A stretch of DNA of 64,000 bases, taken from assembly GCF_050596425.1 (NCBI RefSeq), contig NZ_CP192292.1, positions 2,294,001 through 2,358,000 of the forward strand, in the 5' to 3' direction. The position numbers and the translations under genes are program-made. The notes below the pieces were generated by a model. That model was not told where the DNA came from, did not search any database, and saw only the letters and a list, made by a program, of their open reading frames with translations. The number at the start of each line of letters is the position of its first letter. Within the stretch, counting starts at the first letter, position 1. This stretch comes from G963665925 sp050596425 (GTDB lineage Bacteria; Bacillota; Clostridia; Peptostreptococcales; Acidaminobacteraceae). This document shows positions 51,957-61,449 of the stretch, piece by piece.

Positions 51957-52379
51957 GTGAGACAAAATGAAAAGTTTATAAAATTATTTGGAAAAAGAAG
52001 AGGCAATAATGGCTTTACCTTGATTGAGCTAATGTTTGTATTTGCACTATTAGGTTTATTATTTGCAGTGGCCTTACCTAGTATGATTGATTATATTGAT
52101 TTAACAAATGATCGTGTCAATCAAACCAATGCTGAAATTCTACAAAAAGAAGTCTCTGTAAAAACTGCATTAGGGGAAATACAAGTGAACTCAACAAGTT
52201 TTATAGATGTTACTAGTGATGTCCAAGCGCTAAGTATTAACTTTCCTCAAGCTAGAGGTACAAGAAATGAGTTTGAGGTTTTCATTCACAAAGACCCAAA
52301 TGATGATAATCAAGCCATTATAGAAGTTCGTTTGGGCACACAGGTTCTGTCACAAGGCAGTGTTGAAATTTTGCGTTAA
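51957..52379 (+). CDS. Type IV prepilin (minor pilin)
   Basis: 140 residues. Basic leader of 18 residues ending NNG, cleavage before FTLIELMFVFALLGLLFAVALP with the conserved Glu5. The globular part is short and strand-rich. Starts with GTG; AAGGG about 8 bases ahead. Lies between pilC and the main pilin. Confidence 0.85.
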   Translation: MRQNEKFIKLFGKRRGNNGFTLIELMFVFALLGLLFAVALPSMIDYIDLTNDRVNQTNAEILQKEVSVKTALGEIQVNSTSFIDVTSDVQALSINFPQARGTRNEFEVFIHKDPNDDNQAIIEVRLGTQVLSQGSVEILR

Positions 52380-52448
52380 ACCAGATGGTTTCATGTGGGA
52401 AGAAGTCATCTTGTTTATATATGTATATTATTAAAGGAGGAAATGAAA

Positions 52449-52877
52449 ATGATTCAATTCTTTAGAAAAAAAATGAACAAAAAAGGTTTTACACTTGTAG
52501 AACTAATGATCGTAATTGCGGTACTTGGTATTTTGGCGGCTATTGCAGTGCCTAGACTTACTGGTGTAACGGACATGGCGAGAAGACAGGCTGATGAGTC
52601 AACGGCTCAAGCGATTTTAACTGATGTAAGTGCATATGTTATGGGAAATGCTCCAACGGGTACTAGCGGAGATTATACTGTTTCGACTGTTACTACAGCG
52701 ATATATGGTGCTGGTGGACTTCCAACCGCTCAATCAACAAATAATGCTTTCGTAGTAACAATAACGACAGATCCTAATGTTCCAAATAGATACACAGTTG
52801 CGGTAACTTTAAGTAGTGGCACAGGTGCTAGTGCAACACAAATAGTATCAATATCACGCGTTGTAGAAAATTTATAA
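52449..52877 (+). CDS. pilA: Type IV major pilin candidate
   Basis: 142 residues. Leader MIQFFRKKMNKKG, cleavage before FTLVELMIVIAVLGILAAIAVPRL with Glu5. The C-terminal domain is rich in Thr, Ser, Gly and Ala and strand-forming, has no Cys, and looks like a surface-exposed major pilin. It has the strongest ribosome site in the operon, AAGGAGG 8 bases ahead of 52449, which suits high expression; the ATG at 52443 is too close. A 70-base gap from the preceding gene may hold its own signals. Confidence 0.85.
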   Translation: MIQFFRKKMNKKGFTLVELMIVIAVLGILAAIAVPRLTGVTDMARRQADESTAQAILTDVSAYVMGNAPTGTSGDYTVSTVTTAIYGAGGLPTAQSTNNAFVVTITTDPNVPNRYTVAVTLSSGTGASATQIVSISRVVENL

Positions 52878-52913
52878 TGATATAGCATATAATAGATAAA
52901 TCGGAGATAAACC

Positions 52914-53651
52914 ATGCAATATACAGCAGCAGTCTTAGGACTTCTAATAGGCAGTTTTTTAAATGTTATAATATACAGATTACCTAAAAATGAATCCATA
53001 GCCTTTCCTGGATCACACTGCTATGCTTGTGGTCATGATTTAAAAGCAATAGATAATATCCCACTACTTAGCTATGTGTTTTTGAAGGGGAAGTGTCGCT
53101 ACTGTAAGGCTGGTATCTCCATGCAGTATCCAATCATTGAATTAATTACTGGTGTGATATTCGGATTGCTATACTTAAGGACAGGTTTATCTTGGCAATT
53201 CCTCTTTGAGGCTGGGTTGGTTTCTGCTCTGATCTGTGTCACAGTCATAGATTTAAAGCATGAAATCATCCCAGACTCCCTAAATTTATTTATAGGTCTT
53301 CTAGGGGTTGGGTATTTGATATCGAGCCATCACATTGGCAACTTAGATGCACTTTATGGATTTTTAGCGGGAGGCCTGGTCCTGTTCTTAATTGCCCTAG
53401 TCGGCCCAATGGGGGGCGGCGATATTAAATATATGGCTGCCATGGGCCTTTGGCTAGGGCTTTTTCCCACAATTGCAGCACTACTCATAGCCTTTATAAT
53501 GGGTGGTCTTATCGGGGTGCTGCTCATAGCCCTTCGAATAAAGAACAGAAAAGATCATATACCATTTGGGCCATTCCTCGTGTTTGGCTCAATTGTTGGT
53601 TATTTTTTCTTTGAAGAATTTGTGCACTTGTATTTTCGACTTTTGTTGTAG
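52914..53651 (+). CDS. pilD: Prepilin peptidase/N-methyltransferase
   Basis: 245 residues. N-terminal zinc domain CYACGHDL ... CRYCKAG, then membrane helices with the two catalytic aspartates in VIDLKHEIIPD and GGGDIKYMAAMG (GxGD). Removes prepilin leaders and methylates the new N-terminus. All four prepilins of this operon are expected substrates. Confidence 0.95.
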   Translation: MQYTAAVLGLLIGSFLNVIIYRLPKNESIAFPGSHCYACGHDLKAIDNIPLLSYVFLKGKCRYCKAGISMQYPIIELITGVIFGLLYLRTGLSWQFLFEAGLVSALICVTVIDLKHEIIPDSLNLFIGLLGVGYLISSHHIGNLDALYGFLAGGLVLFLIALVGPMGGGDIKYMAAMGLWLGLFPTIAALLIAFIMGGLIGVLLIALRIKNRKDHIPFGPFLVFGSIVGYFFFEEFVHLYFRLLL

Positions 53652-53744
53652 GCTTCTACTGGATTCAATTATTACAAGTAAGTCTTATATATGCTAAAGG
53701 TCAGATGCAAGACTCTTTAATGATGACAAGTAAGGTGTGAGACT

Positions 53745-54254
53745 ATGCCCGTAAAAAATAAACTTAAAAGCAAAGCTGGTTTTACACTCTTAGAACTTTT
53801 GATAGTAATATCAATTATGTCTCTGGTTATGGTGCCAGCATATATGGCCATGTTCAGAGGCTTTGATATATTCTCAAACGAATCAAAATACCAAGAAGTA
53901 TTGGCCGATGCGCATCTTTTTTATGAAGAAGTGAACACGCGTATTCGAATGGCTGACTATGATGATGTCAAAAAGTACAATAATATTAGTGAAATCACAG
54001 ACCTTGAAAATTTAAATCAGACAGGGTTAACAAATAATACAACAATACTTAGAATTAAAGATATTTTATATTATGTTAAAGACAGTAAGCTCTATAAATA
54101 TAGCAATGATACAGAAAACGAGCTATGTGATTCAGTTGTAAGTTTGGTCGTGGATAAATCCAATGATAATGATGTGAGCGTTGGAATTGAATTGACAATA
54201 AATGTTGATGGCAGACAAGAAACTATTTCTACAAGTATCTCCAAGAGATACTAG
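53745..54254 (+). CDS. Type IV prepilin-like protein
   Basis: 169 residues. Leader MPVKNKLKSKAG, cleavage before FTLLELLIVISIMSLVMVPAYMAMFRG with Glu5. The rest is acidic (KYQEVLADAHLFYEEVNTRIRMADYDD) and resembles PilW/GspJ-type minor pilins in layout. AAGGTG site. Probably part of the tip complex. Confidence 0.8.
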   Translation: MPVKNKLKSKAGFTLLELLIVISIMSLVMVPAYMAMFRGFDIFSNESKYQEVLADAHLFYEEVNTRIRMADYDDVKKYNNISEITDLENLNQTGLTNNTTILRIKDILYYVKDSKLYKYSNDTENELCDSVVSLVVDKSNDNDVSVGIELTINVDGRQETISTSISKRY

Positions 54255-54269
54255 GGGGACTATGACGGT

Positions 54270-55397
54270 ATGGGCAAATTTATTGCAATGGAAATTGGCA
54301 ATAGAATGACAAAAGTCATCTATGGTCAAGATAAAAAGGGCGATATTCATATAAAAGACTATAGACTGATTGAAAACACAGATAAGATTTATGATCCAGA
54401 TGGTCGATTAAATCTAAATGAAATACAACCGCTACTAAAAGAAATACTTAAAGAAATGAAAGTTCGCAGGGCAGAGTGCTACTTAACGGTTAGCGGAATG
54501 TCAGGCGTGGTACGCCTGCGTGAAATGCCACTGGTTAAAATAAAAGAAATGAAAGAAATTGTGAGGTTTGAAGCCGAGCAGTTTCTACCCTACAATATCG
54601 AAGCCTTCTATCTTGATTTTAAGGTGAATCAGATAAAGAAAAGTCTTTCAGAAGAGTCTTTGGATGAAGGCGGAGAAGTAGCAGAGGTTATGATTGTTGC
54701 AGCACCTAAAGATACGGTTGATGAGCAGGTTGAACTTGTTGATAAACTTAAGTTAAACATTAAAAAAGTGGACTATTATACGGACGCTATTTTCTCATAT
54801 TTCAGAAAACATGTTTTAACAGAAGATAAAAACACACTTGTTGTGGATCTCGGGGCTAAATCCATGAATTTAACGATGTTCAATGGTACGACTTACTTTG
54901 CAAATATTCAGTCTGAACTAGGCATTGTGGACCTTATTGAGAGACACTCTGAGTATACAGGCAGTCCTTTGAATAAATCTAGAGAAGAGATGTTTGATTT
55001 TGAAATAAAGACAAAACCTAAGACTTCTGTCTCTGATGTACATACAAAACTTGAGAGATTGAGGGAAAAACTGCAGTTTAGTAAGTTAAATCAAAGCCAC
55101 ACCAATCAAATCGACTCAGAGATTGATCCTATTTACGAAAGAATTTATGAACCCATTGCTTACGAAGTGACAAAGATGATGGAATTCTTTAAAACAAGAC
55201 AATTCGGGATGAATGTTGATGAAATATACCTAATTGGTGGTGGCACAAATCTAAAGCAATTCGACACATTCTTGAAATTCTACCACAATATAAGCGTGGA
55301 ACTTGTTCCAAATCATTATAAAAACTCTGATGTTAAAGACACCGACTATAGACTTCTAATACCTGTCATCGGTGGTCTTATGCAAGGAGGTCACTAA
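54270..55397 (+). CDS. pilM: Type IV pilus assembly protein PilM
   Basis: 375 residues of the actin-like FtsA/PilM fold: MGKFIAMEIGNRMTKVIYGQ (phosphate 1), AEQFLPYNIEAFYLDF, LVVDLGAKSMNLTMFNG (phosphate 2), YLIGGGTNLKQF (adenosine). Cytoplasmic partner that binds the tail of PilN and links the alignment complex to the ATPase ring. Confidence 0.92.
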   Translation: MGKFIAMEIGNRMTKVIYGQDKKGDIHIKDYRLIENTDKIYDPDGRLNLNEIQPLLKEILKEMKVRRAECYLTVSGMSGVVRLREMPLVKIKEMKEIVRFEAEQFLPYNIEAFYLDFKVNQIKKSLSEESLDEGGEVAEVMIVAAPKDTVDEQVELVDKLKLNIKKVDYYTDAIFSYFRKHVLTEDKNTLVVDLGAKSMNLTMFNGTTYFANIQSELGIVDLIERHSEYTGSPLNKSREEMFDFEIKTKPKTSVSDVHTKLERLREKLQFSKLNQSHTNQIDSEIDPIYERIYEPIAYEVTKMMEFFKTRQFGMNVDEIYLIGGGTNLKQFDTFLKFYHNISVELVPNHYKNSDVKDTDYRLLIPVIGGLMQGGH

Positions 55398-56011
55398 TGT
55401 TTGGAAAAAAGAAAGATATTTCGGTCTTAGATCAATATAAGAAAAAACAAATAAATCTTCTGCCAGACCTATATTTCAAGAAAAAGAAACGAGTGCGTTT
55501 GGCATTTGCTGTACTAACGCTCGTAGTGGCGGTCGCTGTGGTTTTTACCTATCACTTGATTGATCTGCAAAGACAGTTGAAAGAGACTCAAGCCAGCAAT
55601 GCCCTTATCCTTCAGGCCATTGAAGAGAAAAGTGAAGAAAGAAACAGACAGTACTTATTAACAGCACTTGATAATAGAATAGAGTATAAGTCAAATTTGC
55701 TAAAAGAAATTGAAGCTGAAAACACATCCGTGATCTATGTCACAGAAGTGATTGAATCAGTCTTACCTCAAGATGTTTACTATGTAAGCGTGGATTTTGA
55801 TTCTACAGAATCAATGACGATATATGGCAAGACTGAGACCAAGGAAGAAATTCCTGACCTCCTCCATAAAATTAGATCCTTAAACCTTTTTCATGAACTC
55901 AGTGTAGAATCAATTAACAGAACCGAGGAAATAAATTACAAGGGTGTTGAGGAAAAGTTCGAATTTGTACTAGAGTGTAGTTTTGGAGGTGACACTGATG
56001 AGGTTGACTAG
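55397..56011 (+). CDS. pilN: Type IV pilus alignment protein PilN
   Basis: 204 residues. Starts on the TAATG overlap with pilM. Short cytoplasmic N-terminus with KKKQINLLPDLYFKKKK (the INLLP motif that binds PilM), one membrane helix (about 36-54), coiled coil, and an external ferredoxin-like domain. Dimerises with PilO encoded next, with which it overlaps by 14 bases. Confidence 0.9.
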   Translation: MFGKKKDISVLDQYKKKQINLLPDLYFKKKKRVRLAFAVLTLVVAVAVVFTYHLIDLQRQLKETQASNALILQAIEEKSEERNRQYLLTALDNRIEYKSNLLKEIEAENTSVIYVTEVIESVLPQDVYYVSVDFDSTESMTIYGKTETKEEIPDLLHKIRSLNLFHELSVESINRTEEINYKGVEEKFEFVLECSFGGDTDEVD

Positions 56012-57323
56012 TAGAGAACGTATTATGCTAATAAGCTTTCTGGTCCTTCTTTCAGTGGCAGGCGTTATATATTATATATATCTGCCGGTGTTTGACGCCC
56101 TAGCTTTAGAGCAAGCAAAATTACGTGAAAATGAAAGAACCTTGGAAAGCATTGAAAGAAACATTATGCCCCTTGAAATGCAAAAGAATTTGATCAATTC
56201 ATTCAAGCGCAAGGTTGAAATTATGGAAAGAACCTTGCCTCCAATTATTTATCAAGAGGAAGTTATTAGAAGTGTTAGTCAAGTCTTTGAAGCCAATGAG
56301 GTGGAAGATATAAGCTATAGCTTCGGAAACGCTGGAGACCGTGTTGAAAAGAATAGTGATGAGGAAGCCATTGGTAAAATTATATCTGGATATGAGGATA
56401 CACTCCTTGATAACTTCTCAAAAAGTATGGTTGAAGCGCGATTTGAAAATCAAAATGAAGCTGATTCTGAACAAGAAGAAGGTTGGGAGTCTGTGGTCAA
56501 TACCATTGACGCAACAGTGGAAATATCCGGAGCTTATCAGAACATAAAAAATGTGATTGGTCAACTTGAAAGTTTCGATAATATTGTACTTGTAAAAAAT
56601 CTATCCATCGCTAAAGACAATAATTTTTCTAATCGTGTGGTCGGTACAATTGACTTACAATTTCCATACTACTACGATAATGAAACCCTAGCTAAGCTCA
56701 ACTGGTTGTATGAATCGGAGTTTGAAGAACACAGCCCATTTGATTACATTGTCACTGGGTCTCTTGCAGATCCAGACAGACCAATCACCTCCATAGGAAG
56801 TGGGGCGTCAAATGGACTTGGCTCAATAACGGGTATACCAGGACTTGATGACACATTACTCAATAATCTTGGGGGTGATGGAAACAACTCAACAAGTCAA
56901 GAAAGCACAAGACTTGAACCTGATTTTGAAATTATCATGAGTGCACCGACGTCTATCAACAATAAATACTATATATCTAAGGCGGATCAGAGTGAACTCT
57001 CTTTATATTCCCAGCGTGATAGTGAAAATTTATCTATAACTGTAACAGAGTCTGCGGGCAAACTTGCATTTTACTATTCGACATCTTTTACGAACTTTCC
57101 AGGTGTCAATGAGTATTATGGCTTCGCACCCAACTATGAAGATGCTGTTTATATAACAGTTATATCAACACCTAGGGTAGATGAGAAAGACGTTGGTATG
57201 GGCACCTTGAGTGTTTACAATAAAACCGGTAAACCTGTGAAGATCTTAGTGAAAACAGATGATAGTAAATTGCCAAGATTAGTCATGGGAACAACAGAAG
57301 GCGATGTTCAAGTGATACGCTAG
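55998..57323 (+). CDS. pilO: Type IV pilus PilO-like protein, extended
   Basis: 441 residues. MRLTSRERIMLISFLVLLSVAGVIYYIYLPVF (one membrane helix), coiled coil (LEQAKLRENERTLESIERNI), then a PilO-like domain. It is much longer than PilO of Proteobacteria (about 200): a Ser/Asn/Gly linker near 265-310 leads to an extra C-terminal strand-rich domain (FEIIMSAPTSINNKYYISKADQ to the end). GGAGGTG site ahead of the ATG at 55998, inside pilN. Confidence 0.8.
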   Translation: MRLTSRERIMLISFLVLLSVAGVIYYIYLPVFDALALEQAKLRENERTLESIERNIMPLEMQKNLINSFKRKVEIMERTLPPIIYQEEVIRSVSQVFEANEVEDISYSFGNAGDRVEKNSDEEAIGKIISGYEDTLLDNFSKSMVEARFENQNEADSEQEEGWESVVNTIDATVEISGAYQNIKNVIGQLESFDNIVLVKNLSIAKDNNFSNRVVGTIDLQFPYYYDNETLAKLNWLYESEFEEHSPFDYIVTGSLADPDRPITSIGSGASNGLGSITGIPGLDDTLLNNLGGDGNNSTSQESTRLEPDFEIIMSAPTSINNKYYISKADQSELSLYSQRDSENLSITVTESAGKLAFYYSTSFTNFPGVNEYYGFAPNYEDAVYITVISTPRVDEKDVGMGTLSVYNKTGKPVKILVKTDDSKLPRLVMGTTEGDVQVIR

Positions 57324-57336
57324 CAGGAGGCCAACC

Positions 57337-58218
57337 ATGTTGAAAAATCAAAAAGGTGTTACACTGCTGGAACTAATAATCGCAATAGGCATTCTCGCCC
57401 TTGTTATTGGACCATATTTGAATCAATTCGTGAAAGCGACTGAAATAGGCGAACGATCCGAACGGATCGTTCGTGCTGAATATGCTGCTCAGAAGAAGTT
57501 AGAGGAAATAAAATTAGCCCCTGACCCAAACAACAATGGAATGCCACAGCTTTACGAGGGGTTTACTGTGACGGTGAACTACTCTAATAAAACGACTTCT
57601 GTTAACAGCAATAATGGTGATCTCAATTATTTTGATCATACAATCAGCCCAGATATTATCATTGTGCCGTCATATGATTCTGTTCACACACATCTTGACT
57701 TTCAAACGGACTCTGGAGCCAGTAAGGGCCTTGTTCAAAATTTGGATTCTGATCAGACGGTGACCTTGCTCCTAGAAGAAACACCAATTGAAAACGCTTA
57801 TAAATTGAAGTATAAGGTGGACGACGGACTTTACACGGATATTCTCCCATTAAGCAAAGGGCCAGACGAAGAGGTTGTTATAAGAGTAAATGCTTCCCAG
57901 ACAGAAACCGAGGATGAACTGCTTACCTTTGTAATATATAATGCTTCAGGCAATAGTGATAAAGAAAGTCCACCAAAAGGAAATGATAAGTTAAGTGCAC
58001 GTCAACTTGAAGTTTATGAGTTTGATGATGACAACAAAAATTATAGCTTTGAACGTGATATCAGTAACACAGGCGAAGTGAACTTTTATTTGAAGCTTAA
58101 TTCAGAAACCGAAGAAACTGTGAACAATGATTTAGACTACTACTGGGTTTATATAACGGTTGAAAACAGTCGAGGCGAACTTATATATGACTTATACTCT
58201 TCTGTAAGAAAGAAGTGA
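57337..58218 (+). CDS. Type IV prepilin, PilV-like
   Basis: 293 residues. Leader MLKNQKG, cleavage before VTLLELIIAIGILALVIGPYL with Glu5; the next part (RAEYAAQKKLEEIKLAPDPN) is typical of PilV/GspI. Then a long acidic domain with strands. A perfect palindrome (two 11-base arms, CGAACGATCCG and CGGATCGTTCG, two bases apart) lies within the coding sequence at 57450-57473. AGGAGG site. Probably a tip-complex subunit. Confidence 0.85.
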   Translation: MLKNQKGVTLLELIIAIGILALVIGPYLNQFVKATEIGERSERIVRAEYAAQKKLEEIKLAPDPNNNGMPQLYEGFTVTVNYSNKTTSVNSNNGDLNYFDHTISPDIIIVPSYDSVHTHLDFQTDSGASKGLVQNLDSDQTVTLLLEETPIENAYKLKYKVDDGLYTDILPLSKGPDEEVVIRVNASQTETEDELLTFVIYNASGNSDKESPPKGNDKLSARQLEVYEFDDDNKNYSFERDISNTGEVNFYLKLNSETEETVNNDLDYYWVYITVENSRGELIYDLYSSVRKK

Positions 58219-58222
58219 TATT

Positions 58223-61126
58223 ATGATAAATCCATTTTTGAATAAAAAATCAAAATCTGAAAATTTGAATAAGGAAAAAGGATCAGCACTTATAACAGTG
58301 CTAATTATCATTTCACTTTTAACCATTTTAGGCTTAGGCCTAATGATGGTCAGTTTGAGTGGTCTTCAAAGAACACTGCGTCTAAGTGGAAGCAACAATG
58401 CATTTTATATTACAGATGGGGCCATTGAGGAAAGTTTGGCTGAAATCAACGACATGTCCTTTGAAGCAGAAAGACTGGCCAATGAACATATTAATAGTGT
58501 TGTCAGTATGGATGAGGAAAATATATTTGATGCTTTTGAAAAGACTGAAGGCACAGATGATGACGAAGAAACATTTGTTCAAGGGGAAGTCTGGGAACCT
58601 TATTTAAGAAAATTGAAGTCAGATCTTCATAATGGTGTGATCACCGAAGAAGACGTTATGGACCATATCGACAGAGCTCTTAATCTGGAGTTTTTAGTGA
58701 AATATTATGAGTATTTCCTAAATCAACCTGATATATTGTCCTATAAACTCCTAGACGAGAACACTGGAGAATATCTGGGTCAGCTTGATAGTCCGGATTC
58801 CTACAAAGACAATTGTTTAATTTATCAAAAGCTTTCTCAAAACGCGCTCAAAAGAAGCGCAGACCCAAATAACACTACAGCTCCCCAAAACAGACTTGTC
58901 CACGTTGATTTGAATCAACATATTGAAAATATATCAGGCTACGATGTGAGTGCTGACGGAACAGATGAAAATCTCGATATAGAAGTTGTCAATTCATCAT
59001 TCGAGGATAGGAAGTTGTATATAACCTTAAAATCGAATGGTCGGTTTAATGAGCATAAAAAAGCCATCCAGCTAAAAGTGGAAATTGAAGAGCCGCAGTA
59101 TCACTTCGTTTTTCGGACCGCTAAAGGTGTTGAAAGAATAAAGGACAATGAAATCCTAGATTACGCAATAGCTTCAGGTAAAGACCTTGTTGTAACCGAG
59201 GGCGATGTTACCATCGAAGGCAATGCATACTTCTACGGAAGTCTGCCAGAAAAATCAAATTTATCAGACCGCCTTTCACAGAAAGCGTTTGGCGGAATAG
59301 TTCTTGGTATTGAAGAAGGTGAAGATGATTTTTTACGGCAAGACCTTTCTGATTTTAAATTCTATGGTATGTTGGATCATTCAATAGAAAACTGGCAATC
59401 TGCGACCCTGAATGTGAAGGGCGATCTCTATACAAGAGGAAATATTAAGTTTTTTAAGTCGGGTTATAATCTTAAGGTTGAGGAGAATCTAGGTGCAAAT
59501 GAACTTCGTACGGAGTCAGCAATAGACAACACCTCAATAATTAACATTGATGTGTTAAAAAATTTATACCTATACGAAGACATCATATTAAATGGAGAAA
59601 AAGGAAATACCAATATAAGAGTGGGAACGGCAGCAAAACCTGCAGGCAGTGAGATCACGATGGATGAAGGGGAACTTTACCTAATGCTTGACTCTGGAGA
59701 AACAAATTATGATCAAGGAGATTTAGCTGGATCAATTATTGTGGACAGAAAGGCGGTAGACAAATCATCTATCGAAGTGGATAAGGCATTTATACATGGT
59801 ATATCATTCTCGGGCATCTCTCGAAAAGACGAGGATGGAAATATTCACAATTATATGACGGGCGAGTCTTTAACCACAGAAAATAAGTATCTGAAATTTT
59901 ATACAACGACCTATGCAAAAAATGAGAGAAACGGACAATATGCTGGAAAGCTTTCTGGATATGATGAAGTGGATTATTATTATGGATATGATTCTGAAGG
60001 GAATCCTTTATTTGAAGAGACGCCTTATGAAATGCTAGAAAAGTCAAGTGACGACGAGGTGACAAGCGCTAAAGAGTTTAAAAAACAAGTTTTTATATAT
60101 GGTGCTCAAAATGGTGATCCAAATGCCAGTGCATCAAAAGTTGATGATGAAGACAAGAGTATTTTTAAAATCAGAAGTGTTGAAAAAACTTTTGACTTCT
60201 TAAATAACAATTATTCAGCTGGTATTGTACCAGGTCAAACAAATGATGACAGTATGGTTTTATTTGGAACAGACAAGGCCAATGACATGAGTCTATGGCT
60301 TTCCCAAATAAAGCGTGAGATACTGAACACGGAAGACCGTGATGTTGATAAAAAAATGAATCTTCTGGCCACAAGAGATATAAAGAATGGTCATAACTTT
60401 GTATATGAGTATGTAGAGCCAGGTGGGACCAATACTTTATTAAAGACAATTAATGAGGATACAGAAGGCACTAGACTTTCACAACTTATCTTAATGGATA
60501 GCACAACTCGGCGGTTAAACATTGGATCGGACAGTAACATTCAGATTATAAATGACGATCCCTCAAAAGACATCTACATCAACCCTCCCGGAGGCATTGG
60601 AAACAATAATATCGGTCTAGGCGGTCTAGGCGATATCAAGGTCAATTTATCTGGTATTATTGCCACAAAAGGCGATGTGTATATCTATGCGCCAGCAGGC
60701 GTGACGGTGACCTTTGTTGGGAATATCTATGCCGAGGGTCGAGTAATTTTCTATGGACCGGGTAAGAAAGAGTTAATCAATAAAAATATTACTGATAAAG
60801 TCACCTTGGGCCATCAGCTTATAGCAGCTTATGATGATCTAAGTAAGGCCTTTTATGCTGATGAGGGGCGAAAAATAGAAAATATTTATGGCTACTATGA
60901 TGGAAAATCAGACTACTGGAACGACTATGACGCCGATCGAAGCAGTCCTACAGCCTTCACGACAGACCTTGGAAACCAACCCGTAATAGCAGTGGTTCCG
61001 TATAAGAAGTCCAGTGAAGGGAATATTGATGTTGACTTATCTCAGCTTCCTCTCCTTGTTGGTATGCAAAAAAATAAAGGGATTCAGCGTTACAAGGTAG
61101 AATATTGGAGAGAGGTAAGAGAGTAA
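58223..61126 (+). CDS. Very large PilX-like pilus tip/adhesin protein
   Basis: 967 residues. The N-terminus carries a prepilin-like stretch, KEKGSALITVLIIISLLTILGLGLMMVS, without Glu5, as in PilX/GspK-type minor pilins. The remaining 900 residues are external: a helical acidic part, then strand-rich repeats of a filament or helix type (LVVTEGDVTIEGNAYFYG, LNVKGDLYTRGNIKFFKS, ATKGDVYIYAPAGVTVTFVGN, IYAEGRVIFYGPGK), which look like a right-handed beta-helix. Usual PilX has about 200 residues. I infer a pilus-tip adhesin. It follows the PilV-like gene by four bases. Confidence 0.8.
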   Translation: MINPFLNKKSKSENLNKEKGSALITVLIIISLLTILGLGLMMVSLSGLQRTLRLSGSNNAFYITDGAIEESLAEINDMSFEAERLANEHINSVVSMDEENIFDAFEKTEGTDDDEETFVQGEVWEPYLRKLKSDLHNGVITEEDVMDHIDRALNLEFLVKYYEYFLNQPDILSYKLLDENTGEYLGQLDSPDSYKDNCLIYQKLSQNALKRSADPNNTTAPQNRLVHVDLNQHIENISGYDVSADGTDENLDIEVVNSSFEDRKLYITLKSNGRFNEHKKAIQLKVEIEEPQYHFVFRTAKGVERIKDNEILDYAIASGKDLVVTEGDVTIEGNAYFYGSLPEKSNLSDRLSQKAFGGIVLGIEEGEDDFLRQDLSDFKFYGMLDHSIENWQSATLNVKGDLYTRGNIKFFKSGYNLKVEENLGANELRTESAIDNTSIINIDVLKNLYLYEDIILNGEKGNTNIRVGTAAKPAGSEITMDEGELYLMLDSGETNYDQGDLAGSIIVDRKAVDKSSIEVDKAFIHGISFSGISRKDEDGNIHNYMTGESLTTENKYLKFYTTTYAKNERNGQYAGKLSGYDEVDYYYGYDSEGNPLFEETPYEMLEKSSDDEVTSAKEFKKQVFIYGAQNGDPNASASKVDDEDKSIFKIRSVEKTFDFLNNNYSAGIVPGQTNDDSMVLFGTDKANDMSLWLSQIKREILNTEDRDVDKKMNLLATRDIKNGHNFVYEYVEPGGTNTLLKTINEDTEGTRLSQLILMDSTTRRLNIGSDSNIQIINDDPSKDIYINPPGGIGNNNIGLGGLGDIKVNLSGIIATKGDVYIYAPAGVTVTFVGNIYAEGRVIFYGPGKKELINKNITDKVTLGHQLIAAYDDLSKAFYADEGRKIENIYGYYDGKSDYWNDYDADRSSPTAFTTDLGNQPVIAVVPYKKSSEGNIDVDLSQLPLLVGMQKNKGIQRYKVEYWREVRE

Positions 61127-61164
61127 TTCAGCTTGCCCCTAATATGACTGAAGGGCGTGATACT

Positions 61165-61449
61165 TTGGAACTGAGAAATTATATGGAGATTTCCGTTGAT
61201 CATTACTTACCAAACTTACTGAGGGCTTTTCCAGATGTTTGTACCTGTGAGCATTGTTTAATGGATATCAAAGCCATTGCACTGAACAGTTTAAAGCCTC
61301 ATTATGTGGTGACAAGCAAGGGCGAAGTTTATTCAAAACTTGACGAGATGAATCTCCAGTACGAAACGGATATACTTAAGGCGCTCATTGATGCCATTAA
61401 CGTGGTTTCAAAAAACCCGCGCCATAACTCGGAGGATGATGACAATTAA
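61165..61449 (+). CDS. ComFB-family protein
   Basis: 94 residues from the TTG at 61165, 9 bases after GAAGGG; an ATG at 61144 is in frame but lacks a site. LRNYMEISVDHYLPNLLRAFPDVCTCEHCLMDIKAIALNSLKPHYVVTSKG carries the family pattern with Cys in CTCEHC. The Bacillus gene lies in the competence comF operon; cyanobacterial relatives bind cyclic dinucleotides and affect pili, cell size and competence. As the last gene of the pilus operon it may act as such a sensor here. Overlaps the aroK start by 14 bases. Confidence 0.8.
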   Translation: MELRNYMEISVDHYLPNLLRAFPDVCTCEHCLMDIKAIALNSLKPHYVVTSKGEVYSKLDEMNLQYETDILKALIDAINVVSKNPRHNSEDDDN

